Assembly: GCA_035547695.1 (NCBI GenBank)
Contig: DASZUK010000063.1
Coordinates: 62,001 to 126,000 of the forward strand
Length of the DNA stretch: 64,000 nucleotides
Source of the DNA: DASZUK01 sp035547695
GTDB lineage: Bacteria > Actinomycetota > Acidimicrobiia > Acidimicrobiales > RAAP-2
Direction: 5' to 3'
Part shown: piece by piece, positions 26,163 through 34,252 of the stretch
Position numbering within the stretch: the stretch's first letter is position 1
Layout: every line of letters starts with the position of its first letter
The notes under the pieces: model-generated
What the model was told of the DNA's origin: nothing
Database searches by the model: none
The model's input: the letters and a program-made list of their open reading frames with translations, nothing else
Translations under genes and position numbers: made by a program

Positions 26163-29100
26163 ATGTTCCTCAAGTCGCTGAGCATGAAGGGGTTCAAGTC
26201 CTTCGCCGACCCCACCGTGCTGGAGCTGGAGCCCGGGGTCACCGTGGTGGTGGGCCCGAACGGCAGCGGCAAGTCCAACGTGGTCGACGCCGTCACCTGG
26301 GTGCTGGGCGCCCAGGGTCCGCGGGCGCTGCGGTCGGCCAAGATGGAGGACGTCATCTTCGCCGGCACCAACAGCCGCCCCGCCCTGGGCCGGGCCGAGG
26401 TGTCCCTGACCATCGACAACAGCTCCGGCAAGCTCCCGGTGGACATGGCCGAGGTCACCATCACCCGCACCCTGTTCCGGTCCGGCGACAGCGAGTACGC
26501 CATCAACGGCACCTCCTGCCGGCTGCTGGACATCCAGGAGCTGCTCAGCGACTCCGGGGTGGGCCGGCAGCAGCACATGATCATCGGCCAGGGCCAGCTT
26601 GACACCGTCCTCAACGCCCGGCCGGAGGACCGCCGGGGGATCATCGAGGAGGCCGCCGGCGTCCTCAAGCACCGCCGCCGCCGCGAACGGGCCGAGCGCC
26701 GCCTGGAGGCCACCCAGGAGAACCTGGAGCGCCTCGGTGACCTGGTCCGCGAGGTCCGCCGCCAGATCCGGCCGCTGGAGCGCCAGGCCGCCGCCGCCCG
26801 CTCCCACGCCACCCTGACCGAGGAGCTGCGCGCCATCCGTCGCTACCTGGCCGGGGTGGAGCTGGCCGACCTGGCCAATCGCCGGCAGGCCGCCGCCGCC
26901 GGCCTCGGCGCCCTGAAGGTCGAGGAGGGCGACCTCGACGCCGCCATCGCCGCCCTCGACGCCGATGCCGCGGCCACCGCCGCCGAGCTGTCGTCCCGCC
27001 GGGAGGAGGACCTGGCCTCCGCCCTCGGCCGTGTCCAGGCCCTGGTGGAGCGGAGCCGGGGCACCGCCGGCGTCCTCCGCGAGCGGTCCCGGGCGCTGGC
27101 CTCCGCCCTGGACGCCGCCGCCGACGTCGACGTCGTCTCCACCCTCGAGGCCGAAGCGGCCCGGTTGGCCGACGAGCTGGCCGCCACCCGCGACGAGGCT
27201 GCCGCCCTGGAGCCGGAGCAGGCCGCCCAGGCCCGTGCCGCCGACGCCCTGGAGGACGACGAGCGGGCCCACGCCGAGGCCTGGGGGGACGGCGCCGACC
27301 GCCGCGCCGCCGACGAGGCCCTCGCCGACGCCAGAGGCCGGGTCCAGCTCCGCCACCGTGCCCTCGACCAGGACCGGCGGTCCCTCGACGGCCTCGACCA
27401 GCGGATCGCCGGCATGGAGCGCCGCCTGGCCGACGCCGACGCCGAAGCCGCCGACCTGGCCGCCCGGGCACGGCAGTTGGAGGACGAGGCCGTCCGGCTC
27501 GGTGGCGACGCCGAAGCGGCCGACGCCGCCCACCAGCAGGCCCAGGCCGCCGCCGACGACGCCGAGCAGGCCGCCCACCTGGCCGAGCAGCAGCGCCACC
27601 GCACCGCCGCCCGGGCCGACGCCCTGGCCCGGGCCCTGCAGGAGCTGGAAGGGGCCGGCGGCCGCGAGCTCCTGGCCGGCGTCGACGGCGTCGTCGGCTC
27701 CCTGGTCGACCTGGTCGAGATCGACCACGGCTGGGAGGCCGCCTTCGAGGCCGCCGCCGGCGCCTCCGTGGCCGCCGTGGTGGTGGAAGGCCGCCAGGCC
27801 GCCCGGGAGGCCCTGTCCCGGCTGCACCAGCAGGGGGCCACCGGCGCGCTCCTGGCCGCCCGGTCGCCGGCCACCGACCGACCGGCCACCGACCGACCGG
27901 CCACCAACCAACCCGGCGCCGACCAGCCGGCCCTCGGCGGGTCCCCGCTCGACGGCCTTCCGCCCGGGGCCGAGCCCGTCCGGCCCCACGTCCGCCTCCG
28001 TGGGGGCGCCGGTGGGGCTGCCGGTGGGGGCTCCGGCGGCAGCGGTGGCGACGGCGACGGTGGGGGCGGCGGCGGCGTCGGCGGCTCCGGGCCGGGCGGC
28101 GCCAGGCCAGGCGTCGGCGGCGTCCTCGACGTCCTGGTCGGCCGGGCCGTCCGGGTGGCGGACTGGGAGCAGGCCGTGGACCTCGCCCTGGACCGCCCCG
28201 ATCTGGTGGTGGTGACCGTCCGTGGCGACCGGTTCGCCGACTCGGGCTGGCGGGTCCGGTCCACCAAGGGCGTGGTCACCGCGGCCGCGGTCGAGGAGGC
28301 CCAGCGCGGGGCGGAGGAGGCGGCAGCACAGGCCGACCGGGCCGCCACCCGCCTGGCCGACGCCCGGCAGGCGCTGGAGCAGGCCCGACAGGCCGCCACC
28401 GCCGCCGCCCGGGCCGTGGACCGGCACGAGGCCGGACGGTCCGCGGTCGCCGCCGACCGGGTCCGTTCCGAGCAGGACCGGGCCCGGCTGGCCGCCGAGC
28501 TCCACGACGCCGGCCAGGCCCGGCAGGAGGCGGTCGCCCAGATCGACGCCGACGGCGCCGCCCTCCGCGAGATGGAGGCCGCCCTGCCCGCCCTGGAGGC
28601 CGCCGCGGCCGACGCCGCCGAACGGGCCTCGGCCGCCGGCGCGGCCCTGGCCGTGCTGCAGGCCCGGCGGGACGAGCTGGCCGCGGCGGCCAAGGACCTC
28701 GAGGTCCGGTCCGCCGGGCTGGCCGAACGGGGCCGGGTCCTGGCGGCGCGCCAGGCCGAGGTGGAGCGCCGGTTGGAGGGCCACGCCGAGGAGCGCGAGG
28801 CCGCCGCCGCCCGCCGCCGCCGGCTGGAGGCCGACGGGGTCGCCCTGGACCGGCTGGGTCGGCTGGTGGAGGCCGAACGGCAGAAGCTGGAGGGCATCCT
28901 GGAGACCCTCCGGGCGGACTACCGGCACCAGGTCGAGGCCGTCCGGGCCGGCGGCGAGCGGCTCGAGGCCCTCCGCCGGGACCGGGCGGCGGCCGACCGC
29001 CGGCTGGCCGACGTCCGCGACCGGGCCCGCGCCCTCGACCTGGAGGCCGCCGAGGTGGCCCTGCGCACCGAGTCCCTGGTCGAGTCCGTCCGCCGTGACC

Positions 29101-29858
29101 TGGACGCGGACCCGGCAGACCTGGCCGACGCCCCCCTGCCCGAGATCCCCGAAGGGGTCGACCCGGCCGACCACGCCGGCAAGCTGGCCGGCAAGCTGGC
29201 CTCCCTCGGCCCGGTCAACCCGCTGGCCCTCGAAGAGCTGTCGGTGCTCGAAGAGCGGTACCGGGAGCTGGACACCCAGATGGACGACATCCGGGCCGCC
29301 CGCCGCGACCTGCAGGAGGTCGTCCGGACCCTCGACCAGGAGATCATGGAGTCCTTCGCCGCCGCCGCCGCCGACGTCAACGAGCACTTCTCCACCCTGG
29401 TCGCCATGCTGTTCCCCGGCGGCACCGGCCGGCTGACGCGGACCGAGCCGGACGACCTGCTGCACACCGGCGTCGAGGTGGAGGTGCGGCCGGCCGGCCG
29501 CAACGTCCGCCGGGTGTCCCTCCTGTCCGGCGGCGAACGGTCCCTGGCCGCCCTCGCCTTCCTGTTCGCCGTCTTCCGCAGCCGGCCGTCCCCGTTCTAC
29601 CTGATGGACGAGGTCGAGGCGGCGTTGGACGACGTCAACCTCCACCGGTTCCTCGGCCTGGTCCGCGAGTTCCGGGACGAGGCCCAGCTCATCATCGTCA
29701 GCCACCAGAAGCGCACCATGGAGACCGGTGACGCCCTCTACGGCGTCACCATGGCCCCCGGCGGGTCCTCCCAGGTGGTCAGCCAGAAGGTGGCCAAGGA
29801 CGACGACGGTGACAACGACAACGAGAAGGCCAGGGAACCGGAGGCTGCCCCGTCGTGA
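26163..29858 (+). CDS. smc: Chromosome segregation ATPase SMC
   Basis: Condensin ATPase of 1231 residues. N-terminal head MFLKSLSMKGFKSFADPTVL with Walker A VVVGPNGSGKSNVVDAVTWV, two long coiled coils (Ala/Glu/Arg-rich), hinge region about residues 500-700, and C-terminal head with signature LLSGGERSLAALAFLFAVF and Walker B FYLMDEVEAALDDVN. The hinge carries a large low-complexity insert: 15-base repeats encoding ATDRP units, then a Gly-rich run. This would sit at the dimer interface, which is unusual. ftsY starts by GTGA overlap. Confidence 0.96.
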   Translation: MFLKSLSMKGFKSFADPTVLELEPGVTVVVGPNGSGKSNVVDAVTWVLGAQGPRALRSAKMEDVIFAGTNSRPALGRAEVSLTIDNSSGKLPVDMAEVTITRTLFRSGDSEYAINGTSCRLLDIQELLSDSGVGRQQHMIIGQGQLDTVLNARPEDRRGIIEEAAGVLKHRRRRERAERRLEATQENLERLGDLVREVRRQIRPLERQAAAARSHATLTEELRAIRRYLAGVELADLANRRQAAAAGLGALKVEEGDLDAAIAALDADAAATAAELSSRREEDLASALGRVQALVERSRGTAGVLRERSRALASALDAAADVDVVSTLEAEAARLADELAATRDEAAALEPEQAAQARAADALEDDERAHAEAWGDGADRRAADEALADARGRVQLRHRALDQDRRSLDGLDQRIAGMERRLADADAEAADLAARARQLEDEAVRLGGDAEAADAAHQQAQAAADDAEQAAHLAEQQRHRTAARADALARALQELEGAGGRELLAGVDGVVGSLVDLVEIDHGWEAAFEAAAGASVAAVVVEGRQAAREALSRLHQQGATGALLAARSPATDRPATDRPATNQPGADQPALGGSPLDGLPPGAEPVRPHVRLRGGAGGAAGGGSGGSGGDGDGGGGGGVGGSGPGGARPGVGGVLDVLVGRAVRVADWEQAVDLALDRPDLVVVTVRGDRFADSGWRVRSTKGVVTAAAVEEAQRGAEEAAAQADRAATRLADARQALEQARQAATAAARAVDRHEAGRSAVAADRVRSEQDRARLAAELHDAGQARQEAVAQIDADGAALREMEAALPALEAAAADAAERASAAGAALAVLQARRDELAAAAKDLEVRSAGLAERGRVLAARQAEVERRLEGHAEEREAAAARRRRLEADGVALDRLGRLVEAERQKLEGILETLRADYRHQVEAVRAGGERLEALRRDRAAADRRLADVRDRARALDLEAAEVALRTESLVESVRRDLDADPADLADAPLPEIPEGVDPADHAGKLAGKLASLGPVNPLALEELSVLEERYRELDTQMDDIRAARRDLQEVVRTLDQEIMESFAAAAADVNEHFSTLVAMLFPGGTGRLTRTEPDDLLHTGVEVEVRPAGRNVRRVSLLSGGERSLAALAFLFAVFRSRPSPFYLMDEVEAALDDVNLHRFLGLVREFRDEAQLIIVSHQKRTMETGDALYGVTMAPGGSSQVVSQKVAKDDDGDNDNEKAREPEAAPS

Positions 29859-31168
29859 TCGCCCTCTGGATCGTCCTCGCCGTCATCGTCGTGGCCCTCG
29901 CCGCCCTCGCCGTCGCCGGCCGTGTCCGCACCCGCCGGCGCGGGGCCGCCCCCGAGCCGTCCGCCCGCACCCGACCGGCCCCCACGGCCCCCACGGCCCC
30001 GGCGCCCCCCGGCGCTCCCCCGAAGCCCCCGGCCCCGGCGGCCCGGCCAGCGGAGGCTGCCCCTGCGGGGACCCCGCCTGCCGGCGCACCCACCGGCACG
30101 GCGGCACCGGGTGCTGCCCCGGCGCCCGAAGCGCCCCCGGCGCCCCCGGTCGAGGCGCCGGCCGCACCGCCCAGCTTCCGGGAGCGGCTGGGCAAGGCCC
30201 GGGGGGTGTTCTCCGGCCTCCGCGCCGTCCGGGGCCGGGCGTCCGTGGACGCGGCCACCTGGGACGAGCTGGAGGAGACCCTCATCCGGGCCGACGTGGG
30301 GGTGGCCACCACCGACACCCTGCTGGCCGACCTGCGCCGGCGGGTGCAGGCCAAGGAGCTGTCCGGCGGTGCCGACCTGCTGGAGGCGCTGCGGGCCGAC
30401 CTGGTCGACCTGCTGGACGTGTCCCAGCGGTGGGACGCCGCGGACGCCGAGACCGGTGTCCCCGGTGGAGGCGGGGTGGGGTCGCCGGCCGAGGCCGAGG
30501 CCGCCGACGGCCTGGCGGCGCCGGTGAGCCGGCAGTTGCGGTTCGACGGCGACCCCGACGCCGTCGACGTGTGGCTGTTCGTCGGGGTCAACGGGGTCGG
30601 CAAGACCACCACGGTCGGCAAGCTGGCCCGGCAGCAGGCCGCCGCCGGCCGGTCGGTGCTGCTGGCTGCCGGCGACACCTTCCGGGCGGCCGCCGGCGAG
30701 CAACTGGCCCTGTGGGCCGACCGCAGCGGGGTCGACGTCGTCCGCGGCGCCGAGGGCGGCGACCCGAGCGCCGTCGTCTTCGACGCCGTCCAGCGGGCCG
30801 CGGCCCGCGGCAACCGGCTGGTGCTGGCGGACACCGCCGGCCGGCTGCACACCAAGGTGAACCTGGTGGAGGAGCTCAAGAAGATCCGCCGGGTCGCCGA
30901 TCGGCCCCCGGGCCGGGTCACCGAGGTGCTGCTGGTCCTCGACGCCACCACCGGCCAGAACGGGCTGGTGCAGGCCAAGGAGTTCACCGACGCCGTCGAG
31001 GTCACCGGGGTGGTGCTGACCAAGCTGGACGGCAGCGCCAAGGGCGGGGTGGTGGTCGCCATCCAGCGTGAGCTGGGGCTGCCGGTCAAGCTGGTCGGCC
31101 TGGGGGAGGGGCCGGACGACCTGGTGCCGTTCGACCCCGAGCAGTTCGTGGACGCCCTCCTCGGCTGA
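29855..31168 (+). CDS. ftsY: Signal recognition particle receptor FtsY
   Basis: GTPase docking SRP-ribosome complexes at the membrane. 437 residues: an N-terminal hydrophobic segment (IALWIVLAVIVVALAALAVA) that could anchor it, a Pro/Ala-rich linker to about residue 105, then the NG domain with GVNGVGKTTTVGKLARQQ, AGDTFRAAAGEQLALWAD, LADTAGRLHTKVNLVEELKK and TKLDGSAKGGVVVAIQ. The start GTG overlaps the smc stop (GTGA). Confidence 0.95.
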   Translation: MIALWIVLAVIVVALAALAVAGRVRTRRRGAAPEPSARTRPAPTAPTAPAPPGAPPKPPAPAARPAEAAPAGTPPAGAPTGTAAPGAAPAPEAPPAPPVEAPAAPPSFRERLGKARGVFSGLRAVRGRASVDAATWDELEETLIRADVGVATTDTLLADLRRRVQAKELSGGADLLEALRADLVDLLDVSQRWDAADAETGVPGGGGVGSPAEAEAADGLAAPVSRQLRFDGDPDAVDVWLFVGVNGVGKTTTVGKLARQQAAAGRSVLLAAGDTFRAAAGEQLALWADRSGVDVVRGAEGGDPSAVVFDAVQRAAARGNRLVLADTAGRLHTKVNLVEELKKIRRVADRPPGRVTEVLLVLDATTGQNGLVQAKEFTDAVEVTGVVLTKLDGSAKGGVVVAIQRELGLPVKLVGLGEGPDDLVPFDPEQFVDALLG

Positions 31169-31244
31169 GCGCCGCCGGGCGGGTCCGGCGCTCCCGGCCG
31201 GCGGCCCGGAGGCGGCCCGGAGACGGCCGCCGGGCCGGGTCCGG

Positions 31245-31250
31245 TAACCT
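31245..31250 (+). promoter_or_regulatory. -10-like TAACCT for ffh
   Basis: TAACCT lies ten bases before the ffh ATG at 31261 and no Shine-Dalgarno sequence is present between them, so ffh looks separately transcribed and leaderless or nearly so. Confidence 0.5.
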
Positions 31251-31260
31251 GACCTCTCCC

Positions 31261-32856
31261 ATGTTCGACGCCCTGTCCGACCGCCTGGAGCGGATCGCCG
31301 GCCGGCTGCGCAGCCGCGGCCGGCTCACCGACGCCGACCTCGACGAGGCCCTGCGGGAGATCCGCACCGCCCTGTTGGAGGCCGACGTCGAGCTGGGGGT
31401 GGTCCGCAGCTTCACCCAGGCCATCCGGGAGCAGTGCTCCGGCGAGGCGCTGTCCAAGAGCCTGACCCCGGGCCAGCAGGTCATCAAGGCCGTCCACGAG
31501 CAGCTCGTCGCGGTCCTCGGCGGCGAGACCCTGAAGCTGACCTACGCCCCGCGGCCGCCGACGGTGGTGCTGCTGGCCGGCCTGCAGGGCTCCGGCAAGA
31601 CCACCACCGCCGGCAAGCTGGCCCGGTGGTGGAAGCAGCAGGGCCGCAACCCGCTGCTGGTCGGCGCCGACCTGCAGCGGCCGGCCGCGGTGGAGCAGCT
31701 CCGGGTGCTCGGCGGCCAGATCGGCGTGACGGTGTTCAGCGAGCCCACCGACCCGGTGGCGGTGGCCCGGGCCGGGCTGGACGAAGCCCGCCGGCTGGGC
31801 CGCGACGTCTGCATCATCGACACCGCCGGCCGACTGGCCATCGACGAGGACCTCATGGACGAGGTCCGCCGCATCTCCGCGGCCACCGACCCCCACTACA
31901 CCTTCCTGGTCATCGACGCCATGACCGGCCAGGACGCGGTGGCCACCGCCACCGCGTTCCACCAGGCCCTGGCCCTGGACGGCGTCATCCTGACCAAGCT
32001 GGACGGCGACGCCCGGGGTGGGGCCGCCCTGTCCGTCAAAGGGGTGGTCGGCCGCCCCATCGTGTTCGCGTCCACCGGCGAGAAGCTGGACGACTTCGAC
32101 CTGTTCCATCCCGACCGGATGGCCGACCGGATCCTCGGCATGGGGGACGTCCTCAGCCTGATCGAGCAGGCCGAGCGGACCATGGACCGGGACGCGGTGG
32201 CCAAGTCGGCCACCCGCATGATGGAGGGCCGGTTCACCCTCGACGACTTCCTGGCCCAGCTCCAGCAGGTCCGCAAGCTGGGGTCCCTCGGCGGCATCAT
32301 GAAGCTGCTCCCCGGCATGACCAAGGAGCTGCGCCAGGCCGCCGACCAGATCGACGACCGCGAGGTGTCCCGGGTGGAGGCCATCGTCCGGTCCATGACC
32401 CCGGCGGAGCGGAACGACCCGGCCATGATCGACGGGTCCCGCCGGGTCCGCATCGCCCGGGGCAGCGGCACCGCCACCCAGGACGTCAACCACCTGCTGA
32501 AGCAGTTCCGGGAGATGCAGAAGATGATGAAGGGGATGGCCACCGGCGGCATGCCCGGTATGCCCGCCCTCCCCGGCATGGGTGGCGGCGGCCGCCTCGG
32601 CGGGCTGATGAACGCCCGGAAGCAGATGAACGCCCTCCAGTCCATGGCCGGTCCGGACGGCGCCGACTCGGAGCTGGCCAAGCTGTTCGGCACCGCCGGA
32701 GGTGGGCTCGGTGCCGCCGGCGGCGGCCTGGCCGGGCTCGGGTCCGCCACCCCCGGACCGGGAGCGGGATCGTCCGGCGCCAAGGGGGCCGGCCGGGGTG
32801 GCGGGAAGGGCAAGAAGAAGAAGGGCGGCCGGGTCACCCCGCCCAAGGGCCGCTAG
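31261..32856 (+). CDS. ffh: Signal recognition particle protein Ffh
   Basis: SRP54 GTPase that binds signal peptides and 4.5S RNA. 531 residues: N domain (MFDALSDRLERIAGRLRSRG), G domain with LLAGLQGSGKTTTAGKLARW, DTAGRLAIDEDLMDEV, ILTKLDGDARGGAALSVKG, and a Met-rich M domain (QKMMKGMATGGMPGMPALPG) followed by a long Gly-rich tail ending in a Lys cluster. Neighbours ftsY upstream and rpsP downstream are conserved. Confidence 0.96.
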   Translation: MFDALSDRLERIAGRLRSRGRLTDADLDEALREIRTALLEADVELGVVRSFTQAIREQCSGEALSKSLTPGQQVIKAVHEQLVAVLGGETLKLTYAPRPPTVVLLAGLQGSGKTTTAGKLARWWKQQGRNPLLVGADLQRPAAVEQLRVLGGQIGVTVFSEPTDPVAVARAGLDEARRLGRDVCIIDTAGRLAIDEDLMDEVRRISAATDPHYTFLVIDAMTGQDAVATATAFHQALALDGVILTKLDGDARGGAALSVKGVVGRPIVFASTGEKLDDFDLFHPDRMADRILGMGDVLSLIEQAERTMDRDAVAKSATRMMEGRFTLDDFLAQLQQVRKLGSLGGIMKLLPGMTKELRQAADQIDDREVSRVEAIVRSMTPAERNDPAMIDGSRRVRIARGSGTATQDVNHLLKQFREMQKMMKGMATGGMPGMPALPGMGGGGRLGGLMNARKQMNALQSMAGPDGADSELAKLFGTAGGGLGAAGGGLAGLGSATPGPGAGSSGAKGAGRGGGKGKKKKGGRVTPPKGR

Positions 32857-32858
32857 GC

Positions 32859-32922
32859 GGGGTCCCGACGGCCTCCCGGACCTGGCGGGTCCGGCTCGGG
32901 GGCGGGGTGCACACGGGACCCC
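32859..32922 (+). promoter_or_regulatory. Nested stem structure between ffh and rpsP
   Basis: GGGGTCCC (32859-32866) is complementary to GGGACCCC (32915-32922) and encloses a perfect 7-bp hairpin CCGGACC (32876-32882)/GGTCCGG (32888-32894). It begins two bases after the ffh stop. No T-run follows, so it may be an ffh 3' stabiliser or a regulatory leader of rpsP rather than a classical terminator. Confidence 0.5.
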
Positions 32923-32989
32923 GTGGACCTGCGACAATGTACGGCGGCCCAGGAACGATGGGCTCGACGACGATGGAGGAAGAAGGCTC

Positions 32990-33274
32990 GTGGCAGTGAA
33001 GCTCCGCCTGGTGCGGATGGGGAAGAAGAAGCAACCGACCTACCGGGTGGTGGCCGCCACAAGCCGGTCGCCCCGCGACGGCCGGTTCCTCGAGATCGTC
33101 GGCACCTACGCCCCGCGGGGCAAGTCCACCGCCGAGCCCGACGCCGTGGTCACCATCGACAACGACAAGGCCGTCAAGTGGCTGCAGCAGGGCGCCCAGC
33201 CGACCGAGCGGGTGGAGAAGCTGCTCAGGACCTCCGGGGCCTGGGACCAGTTCGCCGCGGGGAAGGCCCAGTGA
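32990..33274 (+). CDS. rpsP: Ribosomal protein bS16
   Basis: A 94-residue small-subunit protein: VAVKLRLVRMGKKKQPTYRV, VAATSRSPRDGRFLEIVGTY and NDKAVKWLQQGAQPTERVEK. The GTG at 32990 (second GTG 32996) follows GGAGGAAGAAGG. It heads the classical rpsP-khpA-rimM-trmD-rplS operon; the next gene starts by a GTGA overlap. Confidence 0.95.
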   Translation: MAVKLRLVRMGKKKQPTYRVVAATSRSPRDGRFLEIVGTYAPRGKSTAEPDAVVTIDNDKAVKWLQQGAQPTERVEKLLRTSGAWDQFAAGKAQ

Positions 33275-33720
33275 CCGTGGCCGACGGTTCCGAGTCGGCC
33301 GAGTACGAGGCCGGCGACGTCAACGTCGTCGACGACGCCGCGCCGGCCGCCGACCTGTACGGGGACGACGACGTTAACACCGTCGACGGCAGCACCGACG
33401 ACGGCTACGACGACGATGACGACCTGGACGGGGACGACCTGGACGGGGACGACGCCGGCATCGGCAACGAGGCCGACACCGACACCTCCACCGAGGTGCT
33501 GTCCTACGTCGCCAGGGCCCTGGCCAACGAGCCCGACGCCGTCGTCATCGAGACCGAGCAGCGCCGCGGCAGCACCGTGCTGCGGCTCCACGTGGCCCCC
33601 GAGGACATGGGCCGGGTCATCGGCCGCCGCGGCCGCACCGCCCAGGCCATCCGTACCCTGGTCGGCGCCGCCGGCGCCCGTGACGGCATCACCACCGTCG
33701 TCGACATCGTCGACGCCTGA
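33271..33720 (+). CDS. KH-domain RNA-binding protein (KhpA-like) with acidic N-terminal extension
   Basis: The C-terminal 78 residues are a single KH domain of the KhpA type: VLSYVARALANEPDAVVIE, then VAPEDMGRVIGRRGRTAQAI with the GXXG loop as IGRRGR. KhpA usually is only about 75-85 residues. Here about 70 residues precede the domain, rich in Asp (DDGYDDDDDLDGDDLDGDDA), encoded in frame from a GTG overlapping rpsP (GTGA). The position between rpsP and rimM is canonical. The acidic part could regulate RNA binding by charge. Confidence 0.88.
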   Translation: MTVADGSESAEYEAGDVNVVDDAAPAADLYGDDDVNTVDGSTDDGYDDDDDLDGDDLDGDDAGIGNEADTDTSTEVLSYVARALANEPDAVVIETEQRRGSTVLRLHVAPEDMGRVIGRRGRTAQAIRTLVGAAGARDGITTVVDIVDA

Positions 33721-34252
33721 GCCCGGGCCGGCCGGACCGGCCGACCCCGCCGCTGGCAGCTCGGCCGCCGACAGCTCGGCCGGCACCGACCGGCTGGTCG
33801 AGGTCGGCAGGGTCGCCAAGGCCCACGGCCTCACCGGCGAGGTGTCCGTGGACCTCTGGAGCGGCCGGCCCGACCGGCTGGCCCCGGGGTCCGAGTTCTC
33901 CACCGACCGTGGCCAGGCCCTCCGGGTGGCGGCCTGCCGGCCCCACGGCGACCGGTACCTGGTCCGGTTCGACGGCGTCACCGACCGCAACGCGGCCGAC
34001 GCCCTCCGTGGCCGGACCCTGTGGGCCCCGCCGCTGCACGACCCCGGGACCCTCTGGGTGCACGACCTGGTCGGCGCCCGGGTGGTCACCGCCACCGGCC
34101 ACGTCGTGGGCACCGTCGCCGCCGTGGAGTCCAACCCGGCCAGCGACCTGCTGGTTCTGGACAGCGGCGGCCTGATCCCCCTGCGGTTCGTCACCGACCA
34201 CCGCGCCGGGGACACCGTCACCGTCGACATCCCCGACGGCCTCCTCGAATGA
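33680..34252 (+). CDS. rimM: Ribosome maturation factor RimM
   Basis: Binds S19 and assists 30S head maturation; PRC-barrel protein. Core begins LVEVGRVAKAHGLTGEVSVD and continues VRFDGVTDRNAADALRGRTL, LWVHDLVGARVVTATGHVVG and IPLRFVTDHRAG. Start is uncertain: the only in-frame ATG/GTG/TTG before the core is GTG 33680, inside the khpA end (41-base overlap, Pro/Ser-rich lead); a CTG at 33794 would start exactly at the core. The stop overlaps the trmD ATG. Confidence 0.88.
   Translation: MTASPPSSTSSTPEPGPAGPADPAAGSSAADSSAGTDRLVEVGRVAKAHGLTGEVSVDLWSGRPDRLAPGSEFSTDRGQALRVAACRPHGDRYLVRFDGVTDRNAADALRGRTLWAPPLHDPGTLWVHDLVGARVVTATGHVVGTVAAVESNPASDLLVLDSGGLIPLRFVTDHRAGDTVTVDIPDGLLE

Noticed and set aside
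26133..29705. A 1190-residue minus-strand frame opposite smc
   Set aside because: Gly/Val/Gln-rich shadow of smc codon third positions.
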